Below, one piece after another: positions 16,056 through 25,012 of a stretch of DNA of 64,000 nucleotides. This stretch comes from Sphingomonas turrisvirgatae. Its GTDB lineage: Bacteria; Pseudomonadota; Alphaproteobacteria; Sphingomonadales; Sphingomonadaceae. Each line of letters starts with the position of its first letter. The stretch's first letter is position 1. A program made the translations under genes and the position numbers. A model generated the notes under the pieces. That model was not told the origin of the DNA. It did no database searches and was given only the letters and a program-made list of their open reading frames with translations. The stretch lies in assembly GCF_001721295.1 (NCBI RefSeq), contig NZ_MDDS01000081.1:1-64000 (forward strand), in the 5' to 3' direction.

Positions 16056-16960
16056 CGGCGAAGCGGCCGCTGCTCGGCCAGCATGTTGCGGATCGTGGTC
16101 GCGGCGACGCCCGCTTCGCCCATCGCATGGCTGATCTGATCCAGACCCTTCACCACGTCGCCCGCCGCGAACAGGCCGGGGATCGAGGTGCGCTGATGAT
16201 CGTCCACTTCCAGGCAACCGTCGTCCGACGCGCGCGCGCCTGCCGCGACCGCCAGGTCGGAGCGGATGCGGGAGCCGAGCGCGGGATAGATGCTGTCGAA
16301 CGCCATGGTGCCGGAAGCGGTATCCACGGCGATGCGATTTCCCTCGATCGCATAGCGGCCGCACGGGCCGTCGATATGCGCAATGCCGGCATCGTCCAGC
16401 GCCGCAACGCAATGCTCGTCCAGTTCATGCGCCGCGCCCGGCGCGATCAGCGTCACGTCGGCGGTATAGCCGCGCAGGAACAGCGCCTCGCGCATGCCGT
16501 GGTCCCCGGTGCCGATCACGCCGACGCGCTTGTCGGTGACTTCATAGCCGTCGCAGATCGGGCAATAGCGCAGCAGGCCGCGTTGAAGCGCCTCGCCATG
16601 CAGCGCGTCGTCCAGCCCCTCCGGCCGGTGATTGACCACGCCCGTCGCCAGCAGCACTGCGCGGGCAGGGAAGGTGCGCCCGTCGGCATGAACCGCGAAC
16701 TCCTCTGCCAGTGGCTCGATCCGCGTGACTTCGTGCTGCTCGCGCACCGCACCGTAAAGTTCCGCCTGTGCCAGCATCCTGGCAAGCAGGTCGGGGCCGG
16801 TAATCCCCTCGGGGTAACCGGCATGATTGTGCGTCCTGGGGATCAGCGCCGCCCGGCTCGACCCGCAATCGAACAGCCGGATCGATAGGTGGAACCGCGC
16901 CAGATAGATGGCGGCGGTGAGGCCGGCCGGCCCTGCGCCGATGATGATGCAATCTTCCAT
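16052..16960 (-). CDS. FAD/NAD(P)-dependent oxidoreductase, thioredoxin reductase-like
   Basis: A 302-residue flavoprotein with the thioredoxin reductase layout. It has the FAD Rossmann motif [17 protein letters not shown] (5-21), a redox-active C133-P-I-C136 pair in the NADPH domain, an NAD(P)-type GVIGTGDHG (the motif is not a perfect GxGxxA) and a closing FAD motif GLFAAGDV. It could reduce thioredoxin or a similar disulfide partner, or be a ferredoxin/flavodoxin-type reductase homologue; the diverged NADPH motif makes classical TrxB less likely. It is the only leftward gene between rimM and trmD, and its ATG is 39 bases from that of trmD. Confidence 0.85.
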   Translation of the reverse strand: MEDCIIIGAGPAGLTAAIYLARFHLSIRLFDCGSSRAALIPRTHNHAGYPEGITGPDLLARMLAQAELYGAVREQHEVTRIEPLAEEFAVHADGRTFPARAVLLATGVVNHRPEGLDDALHGEALQRGLLRYCPICDGYEVTDKRVGVIGTGDHGMREALFLRGYTADVTLIAPGAAHELDEHCVAALDDAGIAHIDGPCGRYAIEGNRIAVDTASGTMAFDSIYPALGSRIRSDLAVAAGARASDDGCLEVDDHQRTSIPGLFAAGDVVKGLDQISHAMGEAGVAATTIRNMLAEQRPLRR

Positions 16961-16999
16961 TCGCTTGCCAATCCATTCCCAAGCGGCGAACAGGCGCCC

Positions 17000-17734
17000 A
17001 TGACCTTCGCCGCGACCGTCTTAACGCTTTATCCCGAGATGTTTCCCGGCCCGCTTGGTCATTCGATCGCGGGCCGTGGCCTTTCCGACGGCCGATGGTC
17101 GCTCGACACCGTGCAGATCCGCGACTTTGCGACCGACCGGCACCGCACGGTCGACGGCACGCCGGCGGGCGGCGGGGCGGGGATGGTGCTGCGGGCCGAC
17201 ATTCTCGCCGCGGCCTGCGACAGCGTGGGTTACGACCGGCCGATGCTGGCGATGACGCCGCGCGGCACGCCGCTGACGCAGGCGCGCGTGCGCGAGCTCG
17301 CCGGCGGGCCGGGCGTGTCCGTCCTGTGCGGCCGGTTCGAGGGGTTCGACGAACGGTTGTTCGAGGGACGGCCGATCGAGCCGGTGTCGATCGGCGACTA
17401 TATCCTCTCGGGCGGCGAGATGGGGGCGCTGGTGCTGCTCGACGCTTGCATTCGGCTGCTGCCCGGCGTAATGGGCGCGCCTTCCAGCGGGGATGACGAG
17501 AGCTTCGAAACGGGGCTGCTCGAATATCCGCAATATACCCGACCGGTCGAATGGGAGGGGCGCACGATTCCCGAAGTGCTGCGATCGGGGGATCATGCGA
17601 AGATTTCGGCATGGCGCAAGCGCCAGGCGGAGATCGATACACGGTCACGGAGGCCGGATCTTTGGGAGCGCCATGAGGGCGCTCGGGTCCAGTCTCCCTC
17701 TGGCGCGCGGCGTGAGAAGGAACGAGAGCCATGA
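17000..17734 (+). CDS. trmD: tRNA (guanine-N1)-methyltransferase
   Basis: A 244-residue SPOUT enzyme that makes m1G37 in tRNAs and so prevents +1 frameshifting. The start [23 protein letters not shown], the segment [13 protein letters not shown] and the knot region [20 protein letters not shown] are family hallmarks, and the end keeps the long helix [13 protein letters not shown] chose ATG 17000. The rplS ATG overlaps its stop (ATGA). Because the gene on its left points away, trmD-rplS needs its own promoter, in the 39-base gap or inside the oxidoreductase gene; none is obvious. Confidence 0.97.
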   Translation: MTFAATVLTLYPEMFPGPLGHSIAGRGLSDGRWSLDTVQIRDFATDRHRTVDGTPAGGGAGMVLRADILAAACDSVGYDRPMLAMTPRGTPLTQARVRELAGGPGVSVLCGRFEGFDERLFEGRPIEPVSIGDYILSGGEMGALVLLDACIRLLPGVMGAPSSGDDESFETGLLEYPQYTRPVEWEGRTIPEVLRSGDHAKISAWRKRQAEIDTRSRRPDLWERHEGARVQSPSGARREKEREP

Positions 17735-18123
17735 ACCTGCTCCAGCAGATCGAGGCCGAGAACGTCGCAAAGTTCTCTGCCGACAAGAAGATCCCCGATT
17801 TCCGCCCCGGCGACACGCTGAAGGTCGGCGTGAAGGTCGTCGAAGGCGAGCGCACCCGCGTCCAGAACTATGAGGGCGTGTGCATCGCGCGCTCGAATAA
17901 GGGCATGGGTTCGAACTTCACGGTTCGCAAGATCAGCTTTGGCGAGGGCGTCGAGCGCGTCTTCCCGCTCTATTCGCCGAACATCGACAGCATCGAAGTC
18001 GTCCGTAAGGGCGTCGTGCGTCGTGCGAAGCTGTATTATCTGCGTGGCCGCACGGGCAAGTCGGCGCGTATCGCCGAGCGCCGCGACACGCGTCCGGCCA
18101 AGGACGTCGCAGCGGCCGAATAA
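17731..18123 (+). CDS. rplS: 50S ribosomal protein L19
   Basis: A 130-residue L19, which lies at the subunit interface near the 30S. It shows the signature [28 protein letters not shown] and the later [17 protein letters not shown] and [18 protein letters not shown]. It overlaps trmD by ATGA and ends at a strong terminator, so it is the last gene of the split rpsP-rimM-trmD-rplS group. Confidence 0.98.
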   Translation: MNLLQQIEAENVAKFSADKKIPDFRPGDTLKVGVKVVEGERTRVQNYEGVCIARSNKGMGSNFTVRKISFGEGVERVFPLYSPNIDSIEVVRKGVVRRAKLYYLRGRTGKSARIAERRDTRPAKDVAAAE

Positions 18124-18145
18124 GCCGTTCGACAGCAGAACAGCG

Positions 18146-18186
18146 CGGGGCGCGGAAGGCAGCAGCTTTCCGCGCCCCGTTTGCGT
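18146..18186 (+). terminator. Rho-independent terminator after rplS
   Basis: A 12-bp perfect stem (CGGGGCGCGGAA with TTCCGCGCCCCG) around a 10-base loop, followed by TTTGCGTTT. Confidence 0.85.
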
Positions 18187-18253
18187 TTGCCCGTGGCTTT
18201 CACGTGTTCGATCGCACGGTTGTATCTCGTGCCCACTTTACTAGGTTGAAGGG

Positions 18254-18655
18254 GTGACCCGCAGCCTTGCCCTCCGTTCAGCGACTGGCGCAGCCCGGCC
18301 GATGCCGCTGCGGCTCGCGTCGGTATGGCTGGCGCTGGTCGTCGCGCTGCTGTCCTCGCTGATGTCCGAAGGCCTGCCGCGTACCACCGCGGTCGGCTCC
18401 GCATTCAACCCTGCCACGACGGCGGTCGCGCTCCAGCCGAGCCGGGTGCAGCCACGCGTGCGGACCGAGCAGGTGCGCCGGAACGACATACCGGCGGGGG
18501 GACAGAGCGCCCCGATCGCGTCGCTTCACCCGATCGCCCTTCCCGTCGCGCCGCCCGCGCCGGTCGATCAGCCGCCCAAGGGCGACACTGCGATGCCCGC
18601 CGGGGCGCAGCCGCGCGGACTTGACGGAAGCCCACGCGGCCCGCCGCTTCCCTGA
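18254..18655 (+). CDS. Small membrane-anchored hypothetical protein
   Basis: A 133-residue frame of unknown function. A basic N terminus (MTRSLALRSATG) is followed by a hydrophobic helix at about residues 18-37, then a Pro/Ala/Arg-rich tail with the stretch GSAFNPATTAVAL. It would be a single-pass inner-membrane protein with a disordered periplasmic or cytoplasmic tail. GTG 18254 is used here; ATG 18302 is an alternative that keeps the helix. A 37-codon membrane protein gene follows and then ybaL. The ribosome binding site is weak, so the gene is less sure than its neighbours. Confidence 0.55.
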   Translation: MTRSLALRSATGAARPMPLRLASVWLALVVALLSSLMSEGLPRTTAVGSAFNPATTAVALQPSRVQPRVRTEQVRRNDIPAGGQSAPIASLHPIALPVAPPAPVDQPPKGDTAMPAGAQPRGLDGSPRGPPLP

Positions 18656-18700
18656 CCTTCGCCAAACCCCGCGCGCCTGCGCAGGCATTGGAGAATTGTC

Positions 18701-18814
18701 ATGGAAAAATCACGCAGACAGCGGCCACCATGGTGGTTCGCGCCTGCCGTCTGGGCCGGCATCGCCAGCAGCGCTGCCATCGCCGCGACGGTCATCGGCG
18801 CGGCGACCGAGTGA
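18701..18814 (+). CDS. 37-residue single-pass membrane protein upstream of ybaL
   Basis: The frame begins MEKSRRQRPPWW, with a strongly basic start, followed by a hydrophobic helix (about 12-34, FAPAVWAGIASSAAIAATVI) and the end GAATE. GGAGAA lies 5 bases before ATG 18701. It matches no family I know. It sits 63 bases upstream of the antiporter gene in the same direction, with a GC-rich hairpin between, so a role as an accessory subunit or regulator of the transporter is possible but only inferred. Confidence 0.6.
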   Translation: MEKSRRQRPPWWFAPAVWAGIASSAAIAATVIGAATE

Positions 18815-18821
18815 GCCCGAC

Positions 18822-18845
18822 GCCCGGGCCGGCAACGGCCCGGGC
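18822..18845 (+). promoter_or_regulatory. GC-rich hairpin between the small membrane gene and ybaL
   Basis: A perfect 9-bp stem GCCCGGGCC/GGCCCGGGC with a 6-base loop starts 8 bases after the small gene. There is no T-run, so it is more likely an mRNA processing or stability element than a terminator. Confidence 0.5.
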
Positions 18846-18877
18846 AAGCTCCGTCCAGGGAGGAGACTAAACACCTT

Positions 18878-20515
18878 ATGCATCACACGCCCCTTATCGC
18901 CACCATTGTCGCAGGCCTTGTCATCGCCTTTGTCATGGGGGCGATCGCACATCGTCTGAAGGTTTCGCCGCTCGTCGGCTACCTTGCCGCCGGCATCATT
19001 GTCGGGCCGTTCACGCCCGGCTTCGTCGCCGACGGCAACCTAGCCGCCGAACTCGCCGAAATCGGCGTGATCCTGTTGATGTTCGGCGTCGGCCTGCATT
19101 TCTCGCTGCGCGACCTGCTGGCGGTCAAGAATGTCGCGGTGCCCGGCGCGATCGTGCAGATCGCGGTTGCGACGCTGATGGGCATGGGCCTGTCGTGGAT
19201 GCTGGGCTGGGACCCGCTGGCCGGCTTCGTGTTCGGTCTTGCACTGTCTGTAGCCAGCACGGTCGTGCTGCTGCGCGCGCTGCAGGGGCACGGCATCGTC
19301 GATACCGAACGCGGCCGCATCGCGGTCGGCTGGCTGATCGTCGAGGATCTGGCGATGGTCCTGGCGCTGGTGTTGCTTCCGGCGCTGGCGGCCGCGATGA
19401 AGACCGACGGGCCGATGACATGGGGCGCGCTGCTCGTCCCGCTCGCGCAGACCTCGTTCAAGGTGACCGGCTTCCTCGTCGTCATGCTCGTCGTCGCGCG
19501 CCGCGTCATTCCCTGGGCGCTGCATTGGGTGGTCAATACCGGCTCGCGCGAGCTGTTCCGGCTGGCCGTGCTGGCGATCGCGCTCGGCGTGGCGTTCGGT
19601 GCCGCGGTGGTGTTCGACGTCTCGTTCGCGCTCGGCGCCTTCTTCGCCGGCATGATCCTGGGCGAGACGCCGCTCAGCCGCCAGGCGACCGAAGAGACGC
19701 TGCCGCTGCGCGACGCGTTCGCCGTGCTGTTCTTCGTTTCGGTGGGTATGTTGTTCAACCCGTCGGTCGTGATCGAACAGCCGCTGCTGCTGGTCGCGAC
19801 GGTGCTGATCATCGTCGTGGGCAAGTCGCTTGCCGCCTATGGCATCGTGCGCCTGCTCAAGCACAGTCACCGCACCGCGATCACGGCGGCGGCGAGCCTG
19901 GCGCAGATCGGCGAATTCTCGTTCATCCTCGCCTCGCTCGGCACCGCTCTGCAGATCCTGCCGCCCGAGGGCCGCGACCTGATCCTGGCCGGGGCGCTCA
20001 TCTCGATCTTCGTCAATCCCTTCCTCTTCGGCTGGGTCGTGCCACGCCGCCAGGAAAAGACCGATCCGATCGAGCCGCCGAGCGAGACTGCGCGCCATCG
20101 CGACCATGTCGTGCTGGTGGGCTATGGCCGCGTCGGCAAGCTGATCGCGCACGACCTGAAGGCGCGCAGGAAGCCGTTCATCCTGATCGAGGATCAGGCC
20201 GACACCGCGCGTGAGGCGAGGGACGCTGGGATCGACGTGGTGCGCGGCAACGCGCTGGACCCGGCGGCGCTCGAAGCGGCGGGTCTCGAACAAGCCAGCA
20301 AGCTGTTGATCGCGATCCCCGAGGGGTTCGAGGGCGGCGCGGTGGTCGAGGCGGCGCGCGCCATTCACCCCGACCTGGCGATCGTCGCCCGCGCCCATTC
20401 CGATGCTGAGGTCGAGCATCTCGAAGCGGCCGGCGCCGGCGAGGTGGTGATGGGCGAGCGTGAGATCGCAAACCGCATGCTCAGCCTGTGCGCCGTGCCG
20501 CTCGCGCGCACTTGA
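18878..20515 (+). CDS. ybaL: CPA2-family cation:proton antiporter, YbaL type
   Basis: A 545-residue monovalent cation/H+ antiporter. About 12 membrane helices fill residues 5-390, with the family segments LVGYLAAGIIVGPF, ASTVVLLRAL, GWLIVEDLAMV and LGAFFAGMILGE. A C-terminal RCK/TrkA-N domain starts at HVVLVGYGRVGKLI (about 411-424) and would sense NAD(H) or another ligand. It probably moves K+ out in exchange for H+. GGGAGGAGAC precedes ATG 18878. A second Kef-type antiporter lies at 41146-42915. Assignment to the YbaL branch is by similarity of layout; the ion is inferred. Confidence 0.88.
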   Translation: MHHTPLIATIVAGLVIAFVMGAIAHRLKVSPLVGYLAAGIIVGPFTPGFVADGNLAAELAEIGVILLMFGVGLHFSLRDLLAVKNVAVPGAIVQIAVATLMGMGLSWMLGWDPLAGFVFGLALSVASTVVLLRALQGHGIVDTERGRIAVGWLIVEDLAMVLALVLLPALAAAMKTDGPMTWGALLVPLAQTSFKVTGFLVVMLVVARRVIPWALHWVVNTGSRELFRLAVLAIALGVAFGAAVVFDVSFALGAFFAGMILGETPLSRQATEETLPLRDAFAVLFFVSVGMLFNPSVVIEQPLLLVATVLIIVVGKSLAAYGIVRLLKHSHRTAITAAASLAQIGEFSFILASLGTALQILPPEGRDLILAGALISIFVNPFLFGWVVPRRQEKTDPIEPPSETARHRDHVVLVGYGRVGKLIAHDLKARRKPFILIEDQADTAREARDAGIDVVRGNALDPAALEAAGLEQASKLLIAIPEGFEGGAVVEAARAIHPDLAIVARAHSDAEVEHLEAAGAGEVVMGEREIANRMLSLCAVPLART

Positions 20516-20527
20516 TTGCAGGCGTTA

Positions 20528-20561
20528 CTTTGCCCGATAGACCGGGGGTGACCGGGCAAAG
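20528..20561. promoter_or_regulatory. Inverted repeat upstream of the S9 peptidase gene
   Basis: Perfect 9-base arms CTTTGCCCG and CGGGCAAAG separated by 16 bases lie in the 57-base gap between ybaL and the peptidase, ending 11 bases before the ATG and including part of its AGGA. It could be an operator, or an RNA hairpin that hides the ribosome binding site. Confidence 0.5.
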
Positions 20562-20572
20562 GATAGCGGGCG

Positions 20573-22807
20573 ATGTGGAAGGCGATGGGCGCTGCGGCGC
20601 TGATGATGGCGGCGGGCGCGATGCCGGCTGAAGCGCAGCAGGCGGCTGGCGCGCGTCCGCTGACGCTCGAGCGCGTTTTCGCGAACCCCGCCCTCGATGG
20701 TAGCGCGCCGCGCGCGCTGAAGCTCTCGCCCGATGGCCGGCTGGTGACGCTGCTGCGCAACCGTGCGGATGAGAAGGAACGCTACGACCTGTGGGCGATG
20801 GACACCGCGACGGGCAAGTGGCGGATGCTGGTCGACAGCAAGAAGGTCGGTACCGGCGCCGCGCTCTCCGAAGCCGAGAAGATGCAGCGCGAGCGGGCAC
20901 GGATCGGCGATCAGCGCGGGATTGTCGGCTATAACTGGGCGCCCGACGGCAAGTCGATCCTCGTGCCGCTCGACGGCGACCTGTATCTCGCGACGTTGGA
21001 CGGCAAGGTACGCCGGCTGACGGCGAGCGAGGGTAGCGAGCTCAATCCGGTCATCAGCCCGCTCGGGCGCTTCGCAAGCTTCGTGCGCGATCAGAACCTC
21101 GTCGTGGTCGACTTGAGCACGGGCAAGGAGATGAAGGCGACGACCGAAGGCGCGGGGCTGGTCCATTTCGGCGAGGCGGAGTTCGTCGCGCAGGAAGAGA
21201 TGGAGCGCACCACCGGCTATTGGTGGTCGCCGGACGACCGCCGCATCGCGGTGCAGCGCTTCGACGAAAGCCCGGTCGGCGTGGTCAGCCGCGCGGCGAT
21301 CGGGGCTGAGGGCACGCGCGTCTACGATCAGCGCTATCCCAAGGCCGGCACGCCCAACGCGTTGGTCGACCTTTATGTCATGAACCCGGACGGCAGCGGG
21401 CGGGTGAAGGTCGACCTGGGCAGCGAAACCGACATCTATCTCGCGCGGGTCAACTGGACGCCGGACGGGCGCACGCTACTGGTCCAGCGGCAGAACCGCG
21501 CGCAGACCGTGCTCGACATGCTCGCCGTCGATCCCGCCACCGGCAAGTCGCGCATCCTGTTCAGCGAAAAGGCCGCGGCGAAAAGCTGGATCAACCTGTC
21601 CGACGCCTATCGTCCGCTCAAGGACGGCAGCCTGATCTGGTGGTCGGAGCGCGACGGCCATGGCCACCTCTATCGCTTCGTCGGCGGCAAATGGACTCAG
21701 CTGACCAAGGGCGCGTGGGAAGTCGCCGAACTGGCCGGGGTGGACGAGGCGAGCGGCCGGGTCACCTTCCTCGGCAACAAGGACGGCGCGCTCGAGCGGC
21801 ATCTGTACACTGTCGATCTGGCCCGGCCTGGGGTCGTGACACGACTGACGGAGCCGGGCTGGTGGCATGGCGCGACCGCCAATGGCAGCGCCAGCCGCAT
21901 CATCCTCACCCGCTCGAACTCCAGCCAGCCGGGCCAGGTCATGCTGACCGACGCATCGGCCAAGCGCCTGGCCTGGGTAAGCGAAAACAATGTCCAGGGC
22001 GATCACCCCTATGCGCCCTATCTGGCCGGCCATCGCGGCAAGCAGTTCGGCACGATCAAGGCGGCGGACGGCAGCGATCTTTATTGGGAGATGATCACGC
22101 CGCCGCTCGTGCCGGGCCGCAAATACCCGGTCTTCTTCCAGCATTATGGCGGCCCGCATTCACAGCGGGTGAACAAGGCATGGGGCGGGGCGCTACAGCA
22201 ATATATCGTCGATCGCGGCTATATCTGGTTCCAGCTCGACAATCGCGGCTCGGCCAATCGCGGCAAGGCGTTCGAGGATCAGCTCTATCAAGCGATGGGC
22301 AGTGTCGAGGTGGCAGACCAGCTGGCTGGCGCGAAATACCTGAAGTCGCTCGACTTCGTCGATTCCGCGCGGATCGCGACGTTCGGCTGGTCCTATGGCG
22401 GCTATATGACGCTCAAGATGCTGCAGGCGGCGCCCGGCACGTTCGCCGCCGGCATCGCCGGGGCGCCGGTCAGCAAGTGGGAGCTTTACGACACCCATTA
22501 TACCGAACGCTACATGGGCGATCCGCGCAAGGTGCCCGACGCCTATACCCGTTCGGATACGGTGCAGGACGCCGCGAAGATCAGCGATCCGTTGTTGCTC
22601 GTCCACGGCATGGCCGACGACAATGTCGTGCTAGAACATACAACGGTGATGATGGCAAAGATGCAGCAGGCCGCCATACCGTTCGAAGTCATGCTGTACC
22701 CCGGTCACACCCATGTCGTGGCCGGGCCGGGCGTCAGCGTCCATTTGTGGAAGACGATCCTCGACTTTACCGATCGGGCAACGGGGGCGACGCCGCCAGC
22801 GAAATGA
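20573..22807 (+). CDS. Exported S9 peptidase, dipeptidyl peptidase IV type
   Basis: A 744-residue prolyl dipeptidyl peptidase with a signal peptide (MWKAMGAAALMMAAGAMPAEAQ). An N-terminal beta-propeller (about 45-480) contains the double-glutamate motif EFVAQEEM, which holds the substrate amino group in DPP-IV enzymes. The alpha/beta hydrolase domain has S607 (GWSYGGYM), D682 (HGMADDNV) and H712 (YPGHTH). It would remove dipeptides with Pro or Ala at position two in the periplasm. A second S9 enzyme, of the oligopeptidase branch, is encoded at 27569-29719. The gene may be separately controlled through the inverted repeat upstream. Confidence 0.93.
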   Translation: MWKAMGAAALMMAAGAMPAEAQQAAGARPLTLERVFANPALDGSAPRALKLSPDGRLVTLLRNRADEKERYDLWAMDTATGKWRMLVDSKKVGTGAALSEAEKMQRERARIGDQRGIVGYNWAPDGKSILVPLDGDLYLATLDGKVRRLTASEGSELNPVISPLGRFASFVRDQNLVVVDLSTGKEMKATTEGAGLVHFGEAEFVAQEEMERTTGYWWSPDDRRIAVQRFDESPVGVVSRAAIGAEGTRVYDQRYPKAGTPNALVDLYVMNPDGSGRVKVDLGSETDIYLARVNWTPDGRTLLVQRQNRAQTVLDMLAVDPATGKSRILFSEKAAAKSWINLSDAYRPLKDGSLIWWSERDGHGHLYRFVGGKWTQLTKGAWEVAELAGVDEASGRVTFLGNKDGALERHLYTVDLARPGVVTRLTEPGWWHGATANGSASRIILTRSNSSQPGQVMLTDASAKRLAWVSENNVQGDHPYAPYLAGHRGKQFGTIKAADGSDLYWEMITPPLVPGRKYPVFFQHYGGPHSQRVNKAWGGALQQYIVDRGYIWFQLDNRGSANRGKAFEDQLYQAMGSVEVADQLAGAKYLKSLDFVDSARIATFGWSYGGYMTLKMLQAAPGTFAAGIAGAPVSKWELYDTHYTERYMGDPRKVPDAYTRSDTVQDAAKISDPLLLVHGMADDNVVLEHTTVMMAKMQQAAIPFEVMLYPGHTHVVAGPGVSVHLWKTILDFTDRATGATPPAK

Positions 22808-22866
22808 TTTGACGCCGAGACATCTCCCCCGCACCTTCGGCGCTCCACGGGGAGCGGGGGCGAGTC

Positions 22867-24207
22867 GTGACCGAAGACATGAAGCTGGCGCCGCTATCGC
22901 GCGGCGCGCGCATCGACGTGCTCGATATACTTCGCGGGATTGCGATCCTGCTGATCTTGTACATGAACATCGGCTTTCAGGCGTCGCCCGTGACTTACCT
23001 GATGGGCGATTTCCGGCTGATCGGCTGGACGGCGGCGGATCGCATCACCTGGATCGGTATTGCGACGTTTCTTGAAGGGACGCAGCGCTGCATGCTGGAG
23101 TTCCTGTTCGCGGCCGGCTTCATGGTGCTGACGCGGCGCGCGATGAGGCCCGACGGCCCGGTCGCGATCGCCGACCTGCATTATCGCCGCAATTTGTGGC
23201 TGTTGGCCTTCGGGCTGATCAACGTGTTTGTGGTCCTGTGGGTGGGCGACATCCTCACCATCTATTCCATCGCCGCGTTGTTCCTGTTCCCGTTCCGCAA
23301 GCTGGGGCCGAAGCTGTTGCTGGCGCTTGGCTGCGGGTTTGCGCTGTTCACTGCCGTTACGGGCGCCATCGACTATCGTGAGCGCGTCAATCTGATCGCG
23401 AAGGTCGAAGTTGCACAGGCCGCCAGGGCGGCGGGGCAGCCGATCACGGCCGATCAGAGGACGGCGCTCGAGGATTGGCAAAAGCGGCTCGATCGCTGGG
23501 ACCCCAATCGCCCGCCGGACGAGAAGACGCGCACGTCACTCGAAAAGGAAAGAAAGGGTTATTCGGGCGGATGGTGGAATTATGCCAGCTATCTGTGGGG
23601 CGAATGGACGAGCTTCATGGTCGGCAAGGGCTTTCTGCTGATCGCGATCGTCGAGGCGTTCTGTGCCATGCTGATCGGGATCGCGCTATGCAAATGGGGC
23701 GTCATCCAGGGGCAGCGCAGCGCCCGCTTCTATGCGCTCGCGACACTGCTTGCCTATGGTTTTGGACTGACCGCGCGGTTCATCGGCGGGCTGGAGGTCA
23801 CCGCCTTCGCGCCCACGCCCAAGACGATCTGGATCACCGCCGAATTTGCGCGGCTGGCGGTGGGGCTGGGCCACGTGACGCTGATCAACCTGATCGTGAA
23901 GACGGCGGCCGGCCGGACGATCCTGTCGCCGTTCAAGGCGGCGGGGCGCACGGCCTTCTCGCTCTATTTCCTCGAACAGATCATCGGCATGCACATTCTG
24001 TTCGCGCCCTATGGCCTGAACCTGTGGGCGAAGTTCGGCTGGGCCGATCAATTCTGGATCGCGACGGGCGTAATCGTGCTCTGCTTGGTCGTCGGCAATC
24101 TGTGGATGCGCTTCTTCGCCACCGGGCCGCTCGAATGGGCGTGGCGCAGCCTGTCCTACGTCGAATGGCAGCCGTTCCGCCGGCAGCATCAGGCGGCGGC
24201 GGCGTGA
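22867..24207 (+). CDS. DUF418-family polytopic membrane protein
   Basis: A 446-residue membrane protein. The start RIDVLDILRGIAILLILYMNI is the hallmark of the DUF418/acyltransferase-3-related family, and the C-terminal DUF418 region appears as SPFKAAGRTAFSLYFLEQIIG. About ten hydrophobic segments can be counted. The soluble loop at about residues 175-240 is charged. The biochemical role is unknown; related proteins are proposed to acylate or transport cell-surface material. GTG 22867 has GGGAG upstream; ATG 22879 is an alternative. It lies 59 bases after the S9 peptidase and could be in the same unit. Confidence 0.85.
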   Translation: MTEDMKLAPLSRGARIDVLDILRGIAILLILYMNIGFQASPVTYLMGDFRLIGWTAADRITWIGIATFLEGTQRCMLEFLFAAGFMVLTRRAMRPDGPVAIADLHYRRNLWLLAFGLINVFVVLWVGDILTIYSIAALFLFPFRKLGPKLLLALGCGFALFTAVTGAIDYRERVNLIAKVEVAQAARAAGQPITADQRTALEDWQKRLDRWDPNRPPDEKTRTSLEKERKGYSGGWWNYASYLWGEWTSFMVGKGFLLIAIVEAFCAMLIGIALCKWGVIQGQRSARFYALATLLAYGFGLTARFIGGLEVTAFAPTPKTIWITAEFARLAVGLGHVTLINLIVKTAAGRTILSPFKAAGRTAFSLYFLEQIIGMHILFAPYGLNLWAKFGWADQFWIATGVIVLCLVVGNLWMRFFATGPLEWAWRSLSYVEWQPFRRQHQAAAA

Positions 24208-24583
24208 CGACGGGCGGGCGGCTGTGATGGTCGTCAGCTAGCTCGGGGTGGGTTTTCACCCCGCTGGGCTGGGCGGCTTCGCCAAGCCCAGCGGTCGGGG
24301 ACGCGCGTGCCATGGCCGGCGCCGAAGCGGGTGGCTGAAGCGAGCAGTTGAACCAGCCGACGCTTGGCCAGCAGGCGGGAATGCTGTATCGGGGGGCAAC
24401 CATCAAACGCCGCCGCGCCGCGCTTGACAGCGGGCGTGCGACTCCATATTTGGCGCCTCTTCCGAAACCCGTCTGTCCGGCAACGCTTTCTGGCGTGTGC
24501 CGCGCATATGCGTTCCGGGAGTCAACGCGACGAGATGGGGTTTGCTGCCATGCACGCCCCGTGGAGCTGGGAGAACAAAGTTC
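24208..24583. other. Gene-free stretch: hairpins, then the rpsM operon promoter and leader
   Basis: No gene is supported in these 376 bases. Near the left end are a 7-bp stem CGGGGTG/CACCCCG (24244-24263) and a 13-bp stem with one mismatch, GCTGGGCTGGGCG/CGCCAAGCCCAGC, around GCTT (24263-24292). These probably end the DUF418 transcript although no T-run follows. A promoter is seen at 24424-24452, and the remaining 125 or so bases would be the untranslated leader of rpsM. Confidence 0.6.
24424..24452 (+). promoter_or_regulatory. Probable sigma-70-type promoter of rpsM-rpsK-rpoA-rplQ
   Basis: A perfect TTGACA (24424-24429) is followed after 17 bases by TATTTG (24447-24452). The region is more AT-rich than its surroundings and is the only good candidate ahead of rpsM. 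It implies a 5' leader of about 125 bases. Confidence 0.6.
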
Positions 24584-24952
24584 ATGGCACGTATTGCGGG
24601 CGTCAACCTGCCCACCAACAAGCGCGTTCTGATCGCGCTTCAGTATATCCACGGCATCGGCCCGGCCAAGGCCAAGGCAATCACCGAAAAGCTCGGCATC
24701 ACCATCGAGCGCCGCGTTCAGGACCTGACCGATCAGGAAGTCCTGCAGATCCGTGAGACGATCGACGCCGACCACACGGTCGAAGGTGACCTTCGCCGCG
24801 AAACCGCGATGAACATCAAGCGCCTGATGGACCTGGCCTGCTATCGCGGCCTGCGTCATCGCAAGGGGCTGCCGGTTCGCGGTCAGCGCACGCATACCAA
24901 TGCGCGTACCCGCAAGGGCAAGGCAAAGCCGATCGCTGGCAAGAAGAAGTAA
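24584..24952 (+). CDS. rpsM: 30S ribosomal protein S13
   Basis: A 122-residue S13 of the 30S head that contacts P-site tRNA and the 50S. The start [30 protein letters not shown], the middle [25 protein letters not shown] and the basic end [15 protein letters not shown] are canonical. I chose ATG 24584, behind GGGAGAAC. It is the first gene of the rpsM-rpsK-rpoA-rplQ unit; secY and adk, which often precede it, are not here. Confidence 0.98.
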   Translation: MARIAGVNLPTNKRVLIALQYIHGIGPAKAKAITEKLGITIERRVQDLTDQEVLQIRETIDADHTVEGDLRRETAMNIKRLMDLACYRGLRHRKGLPVRGQRTHTNARTRKGKAKPIAGKKK

Positions 24953-24958
24953 GCCGCT

Positions 24959-24980
24959 GGGCTGCGCTCGTTCGCAGCCC
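24959..24980 (+). promoter_or_regulatory. Intercistronic hairpin rpsM/rpsK
   Basis: GGGCTGCG/CGCAGCCC, an 8-bp perfect stem with a 6-base loop, starts 6 bases after the rpsM stop. There is no T-run, so it is probably a processing or stability hairpin. Confidence 0.55.
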
Positions 24981-25012
24981 GCCTGCTTCGATTTTCGAAG
25001 GATTACTGAATA

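Noticed and set aside
14319..16412. A 697-codon minus-strand frame opposite the serine hydrolase
   Set aside because: The plus strand has three active-site motifs in order, so the opposing frame is a shadow.
18254..18655. Reading the minus-strand frames in this stretch as the gene
   Set aside because: They are Arg/Gly/Ala-rich with no start context, whereas the plus frame has a plausible membrane helix and lies in line with the following small gene.
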